Shown in pieces: positions 37,801 to 48,689 of a stretch of DNA of 64,000 nucleotides; the first letter of the stretch is position 1, and the number at the start of each line of letters is the position of its first letter. This stretch comes from Rhipicephalus microplus (lineage: Eukaryota > Arthropoda > Arachnida > Ixodida > Ixodidae). Both the position numbers and the translations under genes were made by a program. The notes beneath the pieces were generated by a model. That model worked only from the letters and a program-made list of their open reading frames with translations, did not search any database and was not told where the DNA came from. The DNA lies in contig NC_134700.1 in NCBI RefSeq assembly GCF_043290135.1, positions 242,175,088 through 242,239,087 on the forward strand, in the 5' to 3' direction.

Positions 37801-38035
37801 CCCCGCCGCGGTGGTCTAGTAGCTAAGGTACTCGGCTGCTTACCCGCAGGTTGCGAGATTGAATGTCGTCTGCGACGGCTGCATTTCCGATGGAGGCGGA
37901 AATGCTGTAGGCCCGTGTGCTCAGATTTTGGTGCACGTTAAAGAACCCCAGGTAGTTGAAATTTCCAGAGCCCGCCACTACGGTGCCTCTCATGATCATA
38001 TGGTGGTTTTGGCACGTTAAGCTCCACATATCGAC
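37801..38035 (+). mobile_element. Ruka-type SINE, copy 5 (near full length)
   Basis: Starts CCCCGCCGCGGTGGTCTAGT with the A-box region, continues through TTGCGAGATTGAATG (mutated B box), GGAGGCGGAAATGCTGTAGG, GTGCACGTTAAAGAACCCC and TCATATGGTGGTTTTGG, and ends TTAAGCTCCACATATCGACA. With copy 6 it is the best preserved in the window. Confidence 0.85.
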
Positions 38036-38377
38036 ACACATAGATGATTCTTGTTGTTTTTAATGAAACGCTGAAGTAGTACCGACGTTTCAAGCAATTA
38101 TATCAAGCAGTGGGTTGGCTAGCCTTATCCTACTATACTGACATGTTTTTGCACATATGTGCAAGTAGGAATATTAAAGGTTAGGACCAACTTAAATCAA
38201 TCTAATATCTCGCAATGTTAAATAATACTAGTGTAATTTGAAACGAGCGCTGCGTATCTTTAGCAGCTACCCCTTTCAAAAAGTGAATACATTTCGGGCA
38301 ATACAAGCACCTTATAACAACCCTCTCTTGGTGATTCTAGAGCGAAAGTTTAGCATACCTTCGCCTTTACGCATACA
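38036..38377. other. Stretch without recognisable gene
   Basis: AT-rich DNA between SINE copy 5 and the target site of LINE copy B. Confidence 0.5.
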
Positions 38378-38390
38378 ATGTTACAAATTG
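38378..38390. repeat. Target-site duplication of LINE copy B, 3' side
   Basis: The 13-bp ATGTTACAAATTG recurs exactly at 44237-44249, beyond the other end of the element. Confidence 0.9.
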
Positions 38391-38765
38391 ATGATATATG
38401 GTGTTTTTTGGCGCAAGGGCCATGTGATGGCCAAAGAGAGCCAGTTCATGAGACAGGAATGTGGACAATGATTGTGATTAGCGGCTGTATAAGGGCCATA
38501 AAATTCCTCGCAGTGAAGCGGGTAAAAACATACAATTAATAAAATCATGACCATGCCGTGAAAGGTGTGTGTGGTGCGAATAGATGGTAAAAGTTAATGA
38601 TAATAAAAACGATGGTGGACATGTATGGCATTAGCACAAGTGCCTCACTCGTTCATATCCTTGCGTCCAAGGGCCGTGAGGCAAGTGCTTTGTTGTGTAG
38701 CTACCGCAGCGAAAACCTCTCTGGAGAGGTCGTGCTACGGTATGCCCGGAAATATGACATGAAAG

Positions 38766-41700
38766 CTATGAATTTTTTTTTAAAAACGCTAACCATGATT
38801 TGTGACTAAAAAGCGGTTCCCTACCGACGAACATTGCAGGGTGTAAAGGTATATGTTGTCGGTAGGGTAAAGGAAAGTGTTGTTTTCTTAGAGTGTCCAA
38901 TCGTTTGCACTGAATTAAAATGTGAAGAACTGTTAGTGCTTCACCACATCTGTCACACAATGGTGAATCACCACCGGAGAAAAGGTATGAGTGTGTCGTG
39001 TATGTGTGTCCTATCCTGAGCCTCGTTAATGTTACCTCTGTGTGACGTGATTTTGACACTGGTGGCCAATGGCCAAGGTGTGGTTTGATAACGTGTAGTT
39101 TGTTTTGTATGTGTGTATCCCACTTGCTCTGCCAGTAGTCCCTGAGTTTTCGTTTGAGAGACGGCTTAAGATCAAGGGCCGGGATTGATGTGGGTATAAT
39201 GACGGTGCTTTCGTGGGCGGATGCAGCAAGCTGATCCGCCATCATGTTGCCTTGAATCTCACGGTGCCCTGGCACCCAGCACACAACAACATGTCGGTTG
39301 AGTGTGTAGAGTGTGCATAAAATGGATTAAAGTGAAACGAGGACAGGGTTTTTTTTTTGTTTTTTAAGACTGTGCAGAGCCGTTACCACACTGAGGGAGT
39401 CTGTATAAATTACTGCTTTTTGTATTTATGATTGTTTGATGTGTTTAGCTGCCACAAGTATCGCGTAAGCTTCCGCTGTGAAAATACTTGTGCCTGGATG
39501 TAGAGGGCCAGCATCCGAAAAGGAAGGGCCAACAGCAGCGTAGGACACAGAGGAGTTAGACTTAGAGGCGTCTGTAAAAAACTCAGGACGTGTGTATTTG
39601 TGTTGAAGTTCCAAGAAGTATGTTCGAATATGGGCAATAGGCGCATGTTTAGTAACTTCTAGAAAAGACACATCGCAATCTATAGTCTGCCACTGCCACG
39701 GTGGCGGGTATGCTACAGGAGCCATCAAACTGTGTTCGACTAACACTCCAGTGTCCTCAGCTAGACCCTTCAGGCGAACTGAGAAGGGCTGCCTCATTGA
39801 AGGCCTGTTTTGAAAAAGAATGGAGCTCGACAAGTCATTAATAGTAGAGTATGAGGGGTGCCTCTTGTCTGCTTTCACCTTAAGGAAATATACAAAGGAC
39901 ATGTAGGTTCTTTGCAGATGAAGCGACCACTCATTTGACTCAACGTAAAGGCTTTCTACGGGGCTGGTGCGAAAAGCACCCGTAGAAAGGCGGATGCCCG
40001 AATGGTGCACGGGATCCAGCATCTTCAAAGCACTTTGAGTCGCAGACTGATAAACAATGGCCCCATAATCTAAGCGGGTGCGAACAAGGCTTCTATACAG
40101 GTTCATGAGGCATTTCCTGTCACTACCCCTTGTAGTACGTGACAACACTTTTATGACATTCATGGCTTTTAAACATTTAGTTTTTAAATACTTTATGTGG
40201 GGTACGAAGGTCAACTTGTTGTCCAAGATTAAGCCTAAGAATTTATGCTCGGCTTTGACGGACAGACGTTGCCCGTTCAGTCGAATGTCAGGTTCCGAGT
40301 GCATGCCTCTCTTTCAAGAGAACAAGACACACGTGCTTTTTTGTGGGTTAAGTCGAAATCCGTTTTCATCTGCCCATTTGGAGACCTTATTTAAACCCAG
40401 CTGAACCTGCCGCTCACACATGGCCAAGTTGCATGACTTGAAGCCAAGCTGAACGTCGTCGACATATGTACAATAGAACATATTGCAAGGAATGGACAAG
40501 TGCAAAAAATTCGTTTTAATAATAAAACGTGTGCAACTAAGCACACCACCTTGTGGCACGCCTGTTTCCTGGACAAATGTTTGGGAGAGCACACTGCCTA
40601 GACGGACACGAAATGTCTGGTTTGACAGGTAACTTTCGATTATATGAAACATTCTTCCGCGCACACCAAGGTGGGACAGGTCTCTTAGAATTCCGAAACG
40701 CCATGTTGTATCATAAGCCTTTTCGATATCGAGGAACACTGAGAGAAAATATTGTTTATGGACGAAGGCGTCTCTGATCTGTACCTCGATACGAACAAGG
40801 TGGTCTGTGGTGGATCTACTTTCTCGAAACCCGCACTGAAATGGGTCGAGCAAATTATTTGTTTCAAGAAAATGTACAAGTTGGCAGTTTATCATTTTTT
40901 CGAAGACTTTGCACAAGCAGCTTGTAAGTGCTATAAGCCTATAACTCGAGGGTAAAGAAGGGTCCTTGCCCTCTTTCAAAATGGGAATAACAATAGCCTC
41001 TTTCCAGGAGGTAGGAATAGTGCCAGAAGACCAAATAGCATTGTACAAACAAAGTAAGATTTTTCGGGTTTCGTTTGGTAGGTTTTTTAACATTTCATAC
41101 ATCACACGGTCTGAACCTGGGGCAGAAGTACTGCAGGAGTTTAGAGATGCTCGGAGCTCAGCTAGACTGAAAGCTTGGTTATATGCTTCGTATCTAGTGG
41201 ATTTGTGTTCGAGTTTCTGCTTTTCTATTCTTGTTCTGTATTTTTGGAAAGTGTCAGTATAGTGGGACGAGCCGGATTCCTGTTCGAAGTGTGCACCGAG
41301 GAAGTTTGCCTGATCTTCCAAGGTTTCACCCTGAGTGTTTACGAGTGGGAGTGAATGTACTTTTCTTCCTGCTACCCTACGAACCATGTTTGAGACTTTG
41401 GCCTCTTGTGTATACGAATTTATCCCTGATAAAAACTTGTGCCAACTTTCTCTTCTGGCCTGCCGACGCGTTCTCCTGCCTCGAGATTTTATTTTCTTAA
41501 AGCTCTCAAGGTTTTCCGCTGTCGGCGAGTTCCGCAGCAACCTCTATGCCCTGTTCTGTTCCTTTCGCGCATTACGACAGTCTGTGTTCCACCATGGGAC
41601 GTGTCGTTTGCCGGGCAATCCAGATGTTTGTGGTATGCACTTGGCTGATGCGTCAGTTAGAAAAGCTGTGAAATACTGCACAGGTTCATCTATGTTTAAC

Positions 41701-42458
41701 CTACATATGTCTGACCAACTCAAACGTGTAGTGTTATGGAACTGTTCCCAGTCTGCTTTGTTTATCAGCCATTTGGGAACGTGTAGAAGACTTTCATGTG
41801 TTGTTTGTGAACTCAACACTACAGGAAATTGGTCACTACCATATAGACTATTTATGATTTTCCATTTGAGTAGGGGTAGGAGTGAAGGTGATACGATGCT
41901 GAGGTTGATAGACGAGTAAGTTTTGTTGGCAACATTATAGTATGTTGGCTCTTTCCTATTCAACAAACAGGCACCGGAAGAGAAGAGAAATTGTTCAATG
42001 AGACGACCTCGTGCATCACAGCGAGAATCGCCCCACAGTCCACTATGTGCATTTAAGTCCCCAAGAAGCAAATAAGGTTCTGGCAGTTCGTCTATTAAAG
42101 ACTGAAATTCACGTCTTTCAAGACGGTGGTGGGGAGGTACATACAAAGAGCAGATGGTAACGAGTTTGTTCAACAGTACCGCTCGAACAGCCACCGCCTC
42201 AAGAGATGTATGGAGTGGTAAATGTGTACACGCTACTCCTTGGTTAATAATAATGGCTACGCCACCGGATGACGCCACAGCATCATCTCGGTCCTTTCGG
42301 TATATGACGTAAGCACGTAAAAAATTTGTATTGAAGGATTTTAGGTGTGTTTCCTGTACACACAGCATTTGAGGTGAGTATTTGTATAAAAGCTGTTGTA
42401 CGTCGTCGAGGTTCTTAAGCAGTCCTCTGACGTTCCAATGTATAATTTGTGTGTCCAT
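38766..42458 (-). pseudogene. LINE copy B ORF2: endonuclease / reverse transcriptase / RNase H with four stops
   Basis: The start is the ATG at 42458 (MDTQIIHWNVRGLL), 65 nt after the ORF1 stop; the frame is open further upstream but without another ATG. Endonuclease motifs: WNVRG, QETHL, LGDLNAHSGLWG and SDQFP (usual form SDHxP, so the catalytic His reads Gln). RT motifs: VFLDIEKAYDTTWRFG, GVPQGGVLS and YVDD. RNase H: FFTDASKS, AEAYA, MADQLA. Stops in frame: TAG 41544-41546 (Trp in A), TGA 40314-40316 (CGA in A), TAA 39426-39428 (CAA in A) and TAA 39327-39329 (TAC in A). The last residues differ from A because a poly(A) tract near 38770 expanded. Confidence 0.92.
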
Positions 42459-42523
42459 ATTGGAAGTAAAGTAGTGCTGTGTGTACGTTAAGCGAGTGAC
42501 TTGTTTAAGCTGGAAGGTCGAGC

Positions 42524-43707
42524 TCAAGTACCAGGGCCATTGTCAGGCCCTGTTATGAGCTTTTTAGTTCTCTTGGCGCGCTTCAGAGAGCCACGCCGTT
42601 CTTTTGGCACCAGGGGTGCCGCCGTATCCATTGCCTCCTCGGAGGCACTGGATGCCCGCTCATGCGAGCTGGTTTTTCGAAGCTTGGGCCTCGCCTGGCG
42701 CGGTGAGGCCTTGAGACCCGAGGACCCTGGGGTCTCTGGTCTCTGTTCAATAGTAGGCGGAGTAGACTCAACTACTGCCGCCTTGGGGGCAGGCGCCACA
42801 GCCAATGGCTCGCTCTGCGCAGGCCGAAGGAGTGGCGAGGGCTGGTGCGACACTGCCCCTGGCGCGCCGCATCAGCATATGTGGGGCCATAAAATGGCGA
42901 GACTCTTTTTCTTGCTTCTTTAAATGTAATGTTTTCTTTTATCTTCAAAGTGATGATCTCTTTTTCTTTTTTCCAGAAAGAACATGAACGTGAGTACGCG
43001 GCATGATTTCCGCCACAGTTCTCACAGTGTGATGGTTCTTCGCAATTGTCAAAATTGTGGCCTGACACTCCGCATTGTGCACAAGTTTGGTGACCACGAC
43101 AGCTTTGTGAGCCGTGGCCATACTTCTGGCATTTAAAACAACGACGCGGGTTAGGTATGTATGGTCTGATCAACGTCTTTGTGTACCCTGTTTGAATACT
43201 TTCTGGCAGATTACTGGAAGCGAACGTGAGTATCAGGTGTTTCGTTGGTGTTACCTTGTTGTCTCTTCTAATGGTGATCCTTTCTACATTGATCACATTC
43301 TGACTCTTCCACCCCTCCAGAAGTTCCTCTTCAGTCAAGCCGAGCAAATCAGCATCAGATACTACTCCACGGGTTGTGTTCATCGATCTGTGTGGCGTTA
43401 CAGTGATGGGAGTGTCACCAAAAGTTGATAGATTCTGTAGCTTTCCAAACTGTTCTTTTTCTCGAACTTCAAGGAGGAGGTCTCCGCTGGCCATTTTGGT
43501 AACTTTGTACCTGGATCCAAGAGTTTCTTTGAGACATCTGGCTACTACAAAGGGTGATACGGTTCTGGCTTGCTTGCTGCTTATCTCACTATGTATAACA
43601 TGAAAATGGGGGAAGTTTTCACTTGATCGGTTGAAAAAGCCTAAATCTTCGGTGCGTACACGCTTTAAGGCGGTACGATCACTTAATAAGGGAAACGCTC
43701 TATGCAT
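42524..43707 (-). pseudogene. LINE copy B ORF1: zinc-knuckle protein, one frameshift
   Basis: The start is the ATG at 43707. The first 300 or so codons are intact and hold three knuckles: CFKCQKYGHGSQSC and CAQCGVSGHNFDNC (both C-x2-C-x4-H-x4-C), and CENCGGNHAAYSRSC. After YADAARQG the frame is lost at a run of four G near 42857. The -1 frame then carries the Pro-rich C-terminus (SHQPSPLLRPAQSEP onward) to a stop at 42524-42526. One extra G would restore the reading, and copy A is broken at the same run in the other direction. Confidence 0.9.
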
Positions 43708-44236
43708 GCCAGTTTAATTTTCTTCAGAAGCGTTGGCGGCCACCCACCACGGAGCCCAACGAGGTGGCGCTACAAGTTTGTGGATGCTAAAACCTGCAGA
43801 CGCCAGCCGTACAACGCAACTATAACCCAATGCGCCTAGACCAAGGTAGGCTATTTGCACAGGGTTAACCCTAGCCGCCAGGAAGTTTGGAAGTAAACGG
43901 AAGAGAGTAGAAGACAGGACAGATAAATAGTAAGAGATAAAGACGAAGATGTAGGGAGAGGGAGATAGGAAAAGGCGACTGTCGATTTCCCCTGGGTGGG
44001 TCAGCCCAGGGGTGCCGTCTACGTGAAGCCGGGGCCAAAGGGGTGTGTTGCCTCTGCCGGGGGGCCTTAACGGCCCAATCACCCAGCGTCGGCTCAACCC
44101 CCAGGATCCCCTTTTCCCCGGGCACGGCAAAGCCACGCACGGCTAGGCGTGGGAGGGAGTAGAAACTCCCCCGTTAGCTCGGGTCCGTGGTGTCGCTACA
44201 CACCAAACCCCTACTTGCGCAGGTGCCCCTGCGGGG
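43708..44236 (-). promoter_or_regulatory. LINE copy B 5' untranslated region, likely internal promoter
   Basis: 529-nt GC-rich leader matching 6742-7265 of copy A over its whole length. The shared parts include the first bases of the element and a block around 43980-44200. Confidence 0.6.
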
Positions 44237-44249
44237 ATGTTACAAATTG
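44237..44249. repeat. Target-site duplication of LINE copy B, 5' side
   Basis: Exact second copy of ATGTTACAAATTG. Confidence 0.9.
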
Positions 44250-44529
44250 TTATCTACTACAATGTTAACAACTGCCCCACTTCAGTTATATTATGTTACT
44301 GAAGCGTGGAAGTAGTCGCGTTTGAAACGACTTGCTGCTGCCTTTTTGAGCGTAAGCTACACTGTCCGAGGTTGAGCAGTTTTGCGTCATTTACGGAAAG
44401 CAGTTCTGCGCAAGCGCAGAGAGCAGTGACGTCAAACGGCGCACAGCTGGCGCTCCGAAGGCCAGGAATCATCTGGAGTGGCGTGTCACTAGAAGGCTGG
44501 CGCTTGACTCTCGCAAGATCACTCGGTCA

Positions 44530-44775
44530 CTAGTCCTCCGTTCATCCCTGGTGTGATCGTCCATCCATCCATTCGTGATCATCTGTCCGTGGTTCGTTCG
44601 TACATCCGTGTTCGTCCCTCCATCCGTTAAACCATCCATAGTTCGTCCGTCCGTTCATGCATTCGTGGTTCATCCATCCATCCGTGCGTATCTCCGAGCA
44701 TTCGTGCGTCGGTCCGTGGTTCGGTCGTCCATCTATCTTTGGTCCATCTGTCTGAGGTCTTCCGTGCCTCCGTCT
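44530..44775. repeat. Second degenerate GTCC-type minisatellite
   Basis: TCCGTTCATCC/CGTCCATCCATCCATTCG-type units over about 245 bp. It is related in unit to the array at 19505-19690 but flanked by different sequence. Stop-free frames on both strands are by-products. Confidence 0.8.
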
Positions 44776-44899
44776 GTACCTCACGCTACGTATATCCTGG
44801 CATAGCTTAGCCAAAACACTGCTATTTCCTTTCTTGAGCGGACAACCAACGTCTTGATTTTCAAAAGTATACGAGCACGTTTCTTTTTTTTTCTATGCT

Positions 44900-45400
44900 T
44901 CACTCTAAAGGATGCACATGTTGCGAAATAAGGCGAATAAATTGTACCTTTTCTTTTTGCAAATTCAACTGAATATATACTTCTGGCGCTTTCTCCGACT
45001 TCGAAGCAAGTTTCCCAAATACAGATTGTAACATCTTTCTTTTTTTGTGTACATAACTGAATTCAACGATCCAACGTTCGGCACTGAAAAAGTAAGATTG
45101 CACACACATCAATTCCTCGTTTTCCAATGTAACAGCAGTGAAGTCTTTTTCTGGCGTTCCAGCAGTTAGACGAATAGCACAGACAACGAACGTTGTACGC
45201 CACACGAAAACACCAAATGTATGCACCAACGGCAATGGATCCAACAAGCGAATGCACTCGACGTGTGTTTTGACTTGTGCAAAGTCTTCGATCGCCGCCA
45301 CAAACTCCTCCTTCTCGTACACCATTGACATCGCTTTGCGCTTCCGACTTGAAACTGGAGCTGAGCTCTTCTCCCCAGTGGCAGCTTCTACCGTGAGCAT
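44900..45400 (-). CDS. Unknown 166-residue ORF
   Basis: The longest open frame here that is not from a recognised repeat. The first ATG is at 45400 (AGAATGC, A at -3); an in-frame TAG lies a short way upstream. The protein reads MLTVEAATGEKSSAPVSSRK, then a mixed hydrophobic/charged body with IRLLDPLPLVHTFGVFVWRT and a basic, coiled-looking C-terminus (KLASKSEKAPEVYIQLNLQK). Composition is not low-complexity. The stop is followed within about 10 nt by A9-G-A3, so it might be a processed retrocopy. A splice from the exon at 45623 into CACGGTAG|AA (45388) would keep this frame but has a poor pyrimidine tract. No family was recognised; chance cannot be excluded. Confidence 0.38.
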   Translation of the reverse strand: MLTVEAATGEKSSAPVSSRKRKAMSMVYEKEEFVAAIEDFAQVKTHVECIRLLDPLPLVHTFGVFVWRTTFVVCAIRLTAGTPEKDFTAVTLENEELMCVQSYFFSAERWIVEFSYVHKKRKMLQSVFGKLASKSEKAPEVYIQLNLQKEKVQFIRLISQHVHPLE

Positions 45401-45622
45401 TCTACGTAGTGTTCCGCTTTTCGCAGAACCCCACGCACGCACTCGGTCGTTTTGAGCGATACAGCTCCTCTATACAGATGCTCACGCAAACTTAACGCGT
45501 AGTCATTTTTCTTCTTGTTCCATGCTCGTCGAGCGCTTACGAATCTAAGATGAAAAAAAAAACATTCGAAAAACAAATCTTTCCTACAAATAAAGAAGAC
45601 GTCGTCAGCGTAGCGAACTCAC

Positions 45623-45659
45623 GATGCAGCATCGACGCCATGGTGCGAGACATTGGCAT
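45623..45659 (-). CDS. Candidate first coding exon (MPMSRTMASMLH...)
   Basis: Minus strand. Three in-frame ATGs (45659, 45653, 45641); the last has a strong context (CACCATGGCG). The frame ends at C|GTGAGT, a consensus donor at 45622, in phase 1. The two nearest acceptors with good pyrimidine tracts (AG ending near 45586 and 45559) both lead to early stops, so the true second exon, if any, lies further down or at 45388. Product unknown. Confidence 0.33.
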
Positions 45660-46672
45660 ACAGACAGGAGACAGTGAGGGAGTCGAAAAGAAGCGAGTTT
45701 CTTCTACAAGGTGTGTAGGAAAAGCTGCAGCGGCCGGAGCAGAATAGGCCTGCTCCGTGAATTCACTTCTTACTCCACCACTCTTACGATCACGTCAACC
45801 GCAGCGGACACATGCGTCGGACACGAAAAGGGCGGCTTGCCTTCATACGGGAAGACGCTGACAAAGAACCCACATGCCTTTTTTTCTTATTGGTGGAGAT
45901 TCCGTTTCTTGAAACACTGGGCCTGAGCTCTTGATTGCCGGACCTCTTTTTCGCAGCTGCTTTCCGTGCAAATGCTACGCAAGTTGTCATCATGAAACTT
46001 TTTTTGTCAGCTGCTTTTGGTCCACCTTAAGGTTTCAAAATGGTTTCAAAATAATCATAATATCTTCACTCGGACGAATTGGTGCGTATTCGGACTACTG
46101 ATTTTACTTAGAGAGAGGCATGCACACTCAAAACACAAACGAACACCCACTCACAACTGAGTTTGCAATTAAACACAAGTTTTCCTTTATTTGTTATTTA
46201 AATAATGTACTTAGAGTACAGCTATCTTTCGAGATTGTGGCAAATGGGACTTTAAAGACATATATCGAAGTAAAAAGAAACATATTTAGCTAAAAGCAAA
46301 CAATTACAAGCATAACAACATGACACTGTTTTCCCACACACGTTTCTTATTTTCACTTTTGCTTCATTCACTTTTCGCCCACAAAGTCTGTAAAAATTCT
46401 CAGCGCAAACTGCGTCTCATTTTTCCAGGAGGTTCGCGATTATTGCAGATTGTTATGTTAAGATTGCGCGCTATACGCGAACGCTCATATTGTTTCGCGC
46501 GATGACCACCAATAAGGCTAGAATATTCGACGGCAAATGTTGACGTGCTTCGGCGCTTGTCAGTTGATCGATGGCCGATGCTCTGATGGCCGCTATCAGT
46601 GCCCATGTGTTGCTGTAATCTTACTTTCCGTTTACCGGCCGCACGTTTAGCCAGCGCCTCCTCTATTTTATT
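45660..46672. other. Stretch without secure gene
   Basis: 45660-45960 is CpG-richer and could be the promoter side of the exon at 45623. The frame at 46400-46606 (minus) continues upstream to a donor-like AAA|GTAAGA near 46638, but it lies next to a dispersed repeat and is not supported. Confidence 0.4.
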
Positions 46673-46760
46673 GATGCTAGCCAGAAAAATACCACCTATA
46701 AAAATATTTTCAGGCCTGCTCAGTGACGCCGTGACGTCACCCGTCTTGCCCGAGTGAGAA
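46673..46760 (-). repeat. Dispersed repeat with GTGACGTCAC palindrome, copy 1
   Basis: On the minus strand: GTGACGTCAC, then TGAGCAGGCCTGAAAATATT, TAGGTGGTATTTTTCTGGCT and AGCATC. The same order occurs on the plus strand at 48262-48334. The palindrome is a full CRE-type site. Confidence 0.55.
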
Positions 46761-47011
46761 CGCGTATGGGAGGCTGTGAATCTACCGCCACCATCGTCTC
46801 CCGTTAAAAGATAAGTTTGCAGCGCGGTTTACATGCTTAACATCTTTATTCTGCCTTTTTCGTCAAAAAAAGACGCTGGTTCAAGTAATGTACCACGCCT
46901 GAAACCGTTTTCTAATTCATCTGTCAGCCATTTCTTCCACGAAATTCTTCCACGAACGTGTGGTCGATCTATAAGCACAAAATTTGATAGGCTAACAAAG
47001 TGAAAAAATTT

Positions 47012-47096
47012 TTACCATATTTACCATATTTACCATATTTACCATATTTTACTTTATTTAAACCATACACACAAACAAACACACACACACACACAC
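47012..47096. repeat. Short tandem repeats: TTACCATAT x4 and (CA)n
   Basis: A 9-bp unit is repeated about four times at 47012-47048, then an imperfect CA run at 47067-47096. Confidence 0.9.
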
Positions 47097-48261
47097 GCAA
47101 ACACACAATCTACAACGTATTTACAATGTTGCTATACTTATTTGCAGTTTCTGCAGTTTTATTTGAATGCTTTAGAACATATGCCTTCATAGACAGTTAT
47201 TGAAGAGAGTGTGCTGGTGCCTGAAGTACGTTATTCAGCACAATGTCATGGTGACGACCAATGCAAGAAAACAAGATCTCTCGTTTCACAAAAATAACTT
47301 GTGAGCGACACAAGAAGCGGCGTAGTGGTGCGTATTCACTGGTGTACCTTAGCGCACAATACAAATGTTAGTACTGGGTCTAGATTAAACCGTGTAGCCC
47401 CGTGGGCACTTCTACTACACTACTTCACTGCAGTTTCTCAATCGGATCAGTATATTTGGTAGTGGTTTTTAATTATTCTAGCTCCAAGTACAGCTGACAC
47501 ACCTGAAAACAATTTAAGAAAGTGCTTTACCGTAAGCGTCTACACCCATCTAAATTTCAAGAAAACATATAGGGCTAAGGTGTTGGCTAGGCTAGCGCAA
47601 AATTGTAGTGCCGCAATAAAGTTGTTTGAACACCAGCGAAAAATACTATGCACAAAACCGATGCACTCAGCAATGCAACAGAATTCCTTTCATTTTTCTT
47701 TACCAAGTAAACAGGGGTATTACAAGAAGCCCGTTGCACTTATCGCCAATGGCAAAATGTTTACCGGTCCTGAAGGAAAAACGCCTGTTCTGAAACCGTA
47801 CTGCCACGCCCGTTTATTTTATTTTTAATGCCAGGGCTTACGCTAAAGAGTCAGAAGCACACATGACCCCTTCATTTAGAAAATAATTATGTAGGACGGA
47901 CCCACGTACCTTTGGGTCACGAAGAAAACGGATGTCGACGTGAGCTTCACGAACGACACACTCCCATTTCGTTCTTCGGTTGTTCTTAGAAATGAAACGA
48001 GAACACTGGCGACATCGGTCTCTTTGACGCGATGATTCACCACGGAGCATCGCCCAACCGTTCAGATTTACAGCCTAGCGTACTGCCATTACCCTGTGCA
48101 CAAAGCGCATTGCATATCCACACTGCACGGTGTTCTCGAGTCGCCAACAAGCACACCAACACGCCACAAAAATGTTCGTCAGGCTTGGAAATCCACGTCT
48201 GTCGAGCGACAAGAACAGGCGTAGGCACGTCTGTGCCGGGAAACACACCAGTGTTAACGGA
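47097..48261. other. Stretch without secure gene
   Basis: Short frames at 47580 and 48032 have no motif. The minus-strand frame at 47838-48050 has a Cys pair and a donor-like AAAG|GTACGT; see findings for a weak zinc-ribbon reading. Confidence 0.35.
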
Positions 48262-48334
48262 GTGACGTCAGAGCCCGCTCGAGCAACAGTGAGCAGGCCT
48301 GAAATAATCTAGGTGGCATTGGCTAAATACGCAT
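48262..48334 (+). repeat. Dispersed repeat with GTGACGTCA, copy 2
   Basis: GTGACGTCAGAGCCCGCTCG, GTGAGCAGGCCTGAAATAAT, CTAGGTGGCATTGGCTAAAT and CGCATC match copy 1 at 46673-46760 in order, in opposite orientation. Confidence 0.55.
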
Positions 48335-48689
48335 CGTCCGGCCGTTCACCAACCCCTCCTCTGGTCTTTTCTTGCTCTGTCTATCGCCTTGCCTTCACGT
48401 GTGCTTTGCAGTCATGGCGAAGAAAACCCCTATATCAGTGCCTTATGACGGTAATCATATGAAGCCATTCTTTTGTTTAGCTGTATACTACAGATCCATG
48501 GGGCGGCGTCTTGCACTTCTTGTGTTCCCAATATTGGTGATCACGCTGACTCTTCTTAAGATACAATGTTTTGAGATAGCGTGTCGCCATTCGTAGCGTT
48601 GTGCGGGCAGCCGATGGGGAAGCCACTGCAACGCTACAGCAGGCGCTGTGATGTGGCGGCGGTGTTGCGCCCAGCTACAAAGAAGGAAA

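Larger units (their letters stand above)
38391..44236 (-). mobile_element. Full-length I-superfamily LINE, copy B (defective)
   Basis: Same family, strand and layout as copy A, 5.85 kb between perfect 13-bp target-site duplications. The 5' end reads CCCCGCAGGGGC on the minus strand; the 3' end is CACCATATATCAT, a degenerate form of the ATC-type tail. ORF1 is broken once and ORF2 by four in-frame stops. Unlike copy A, ORF2 seems to keep one reading frame almost to its end, so this copy decayed mostly by point mutation. Its frames are the better guide to the family. Confidence 0.93.
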
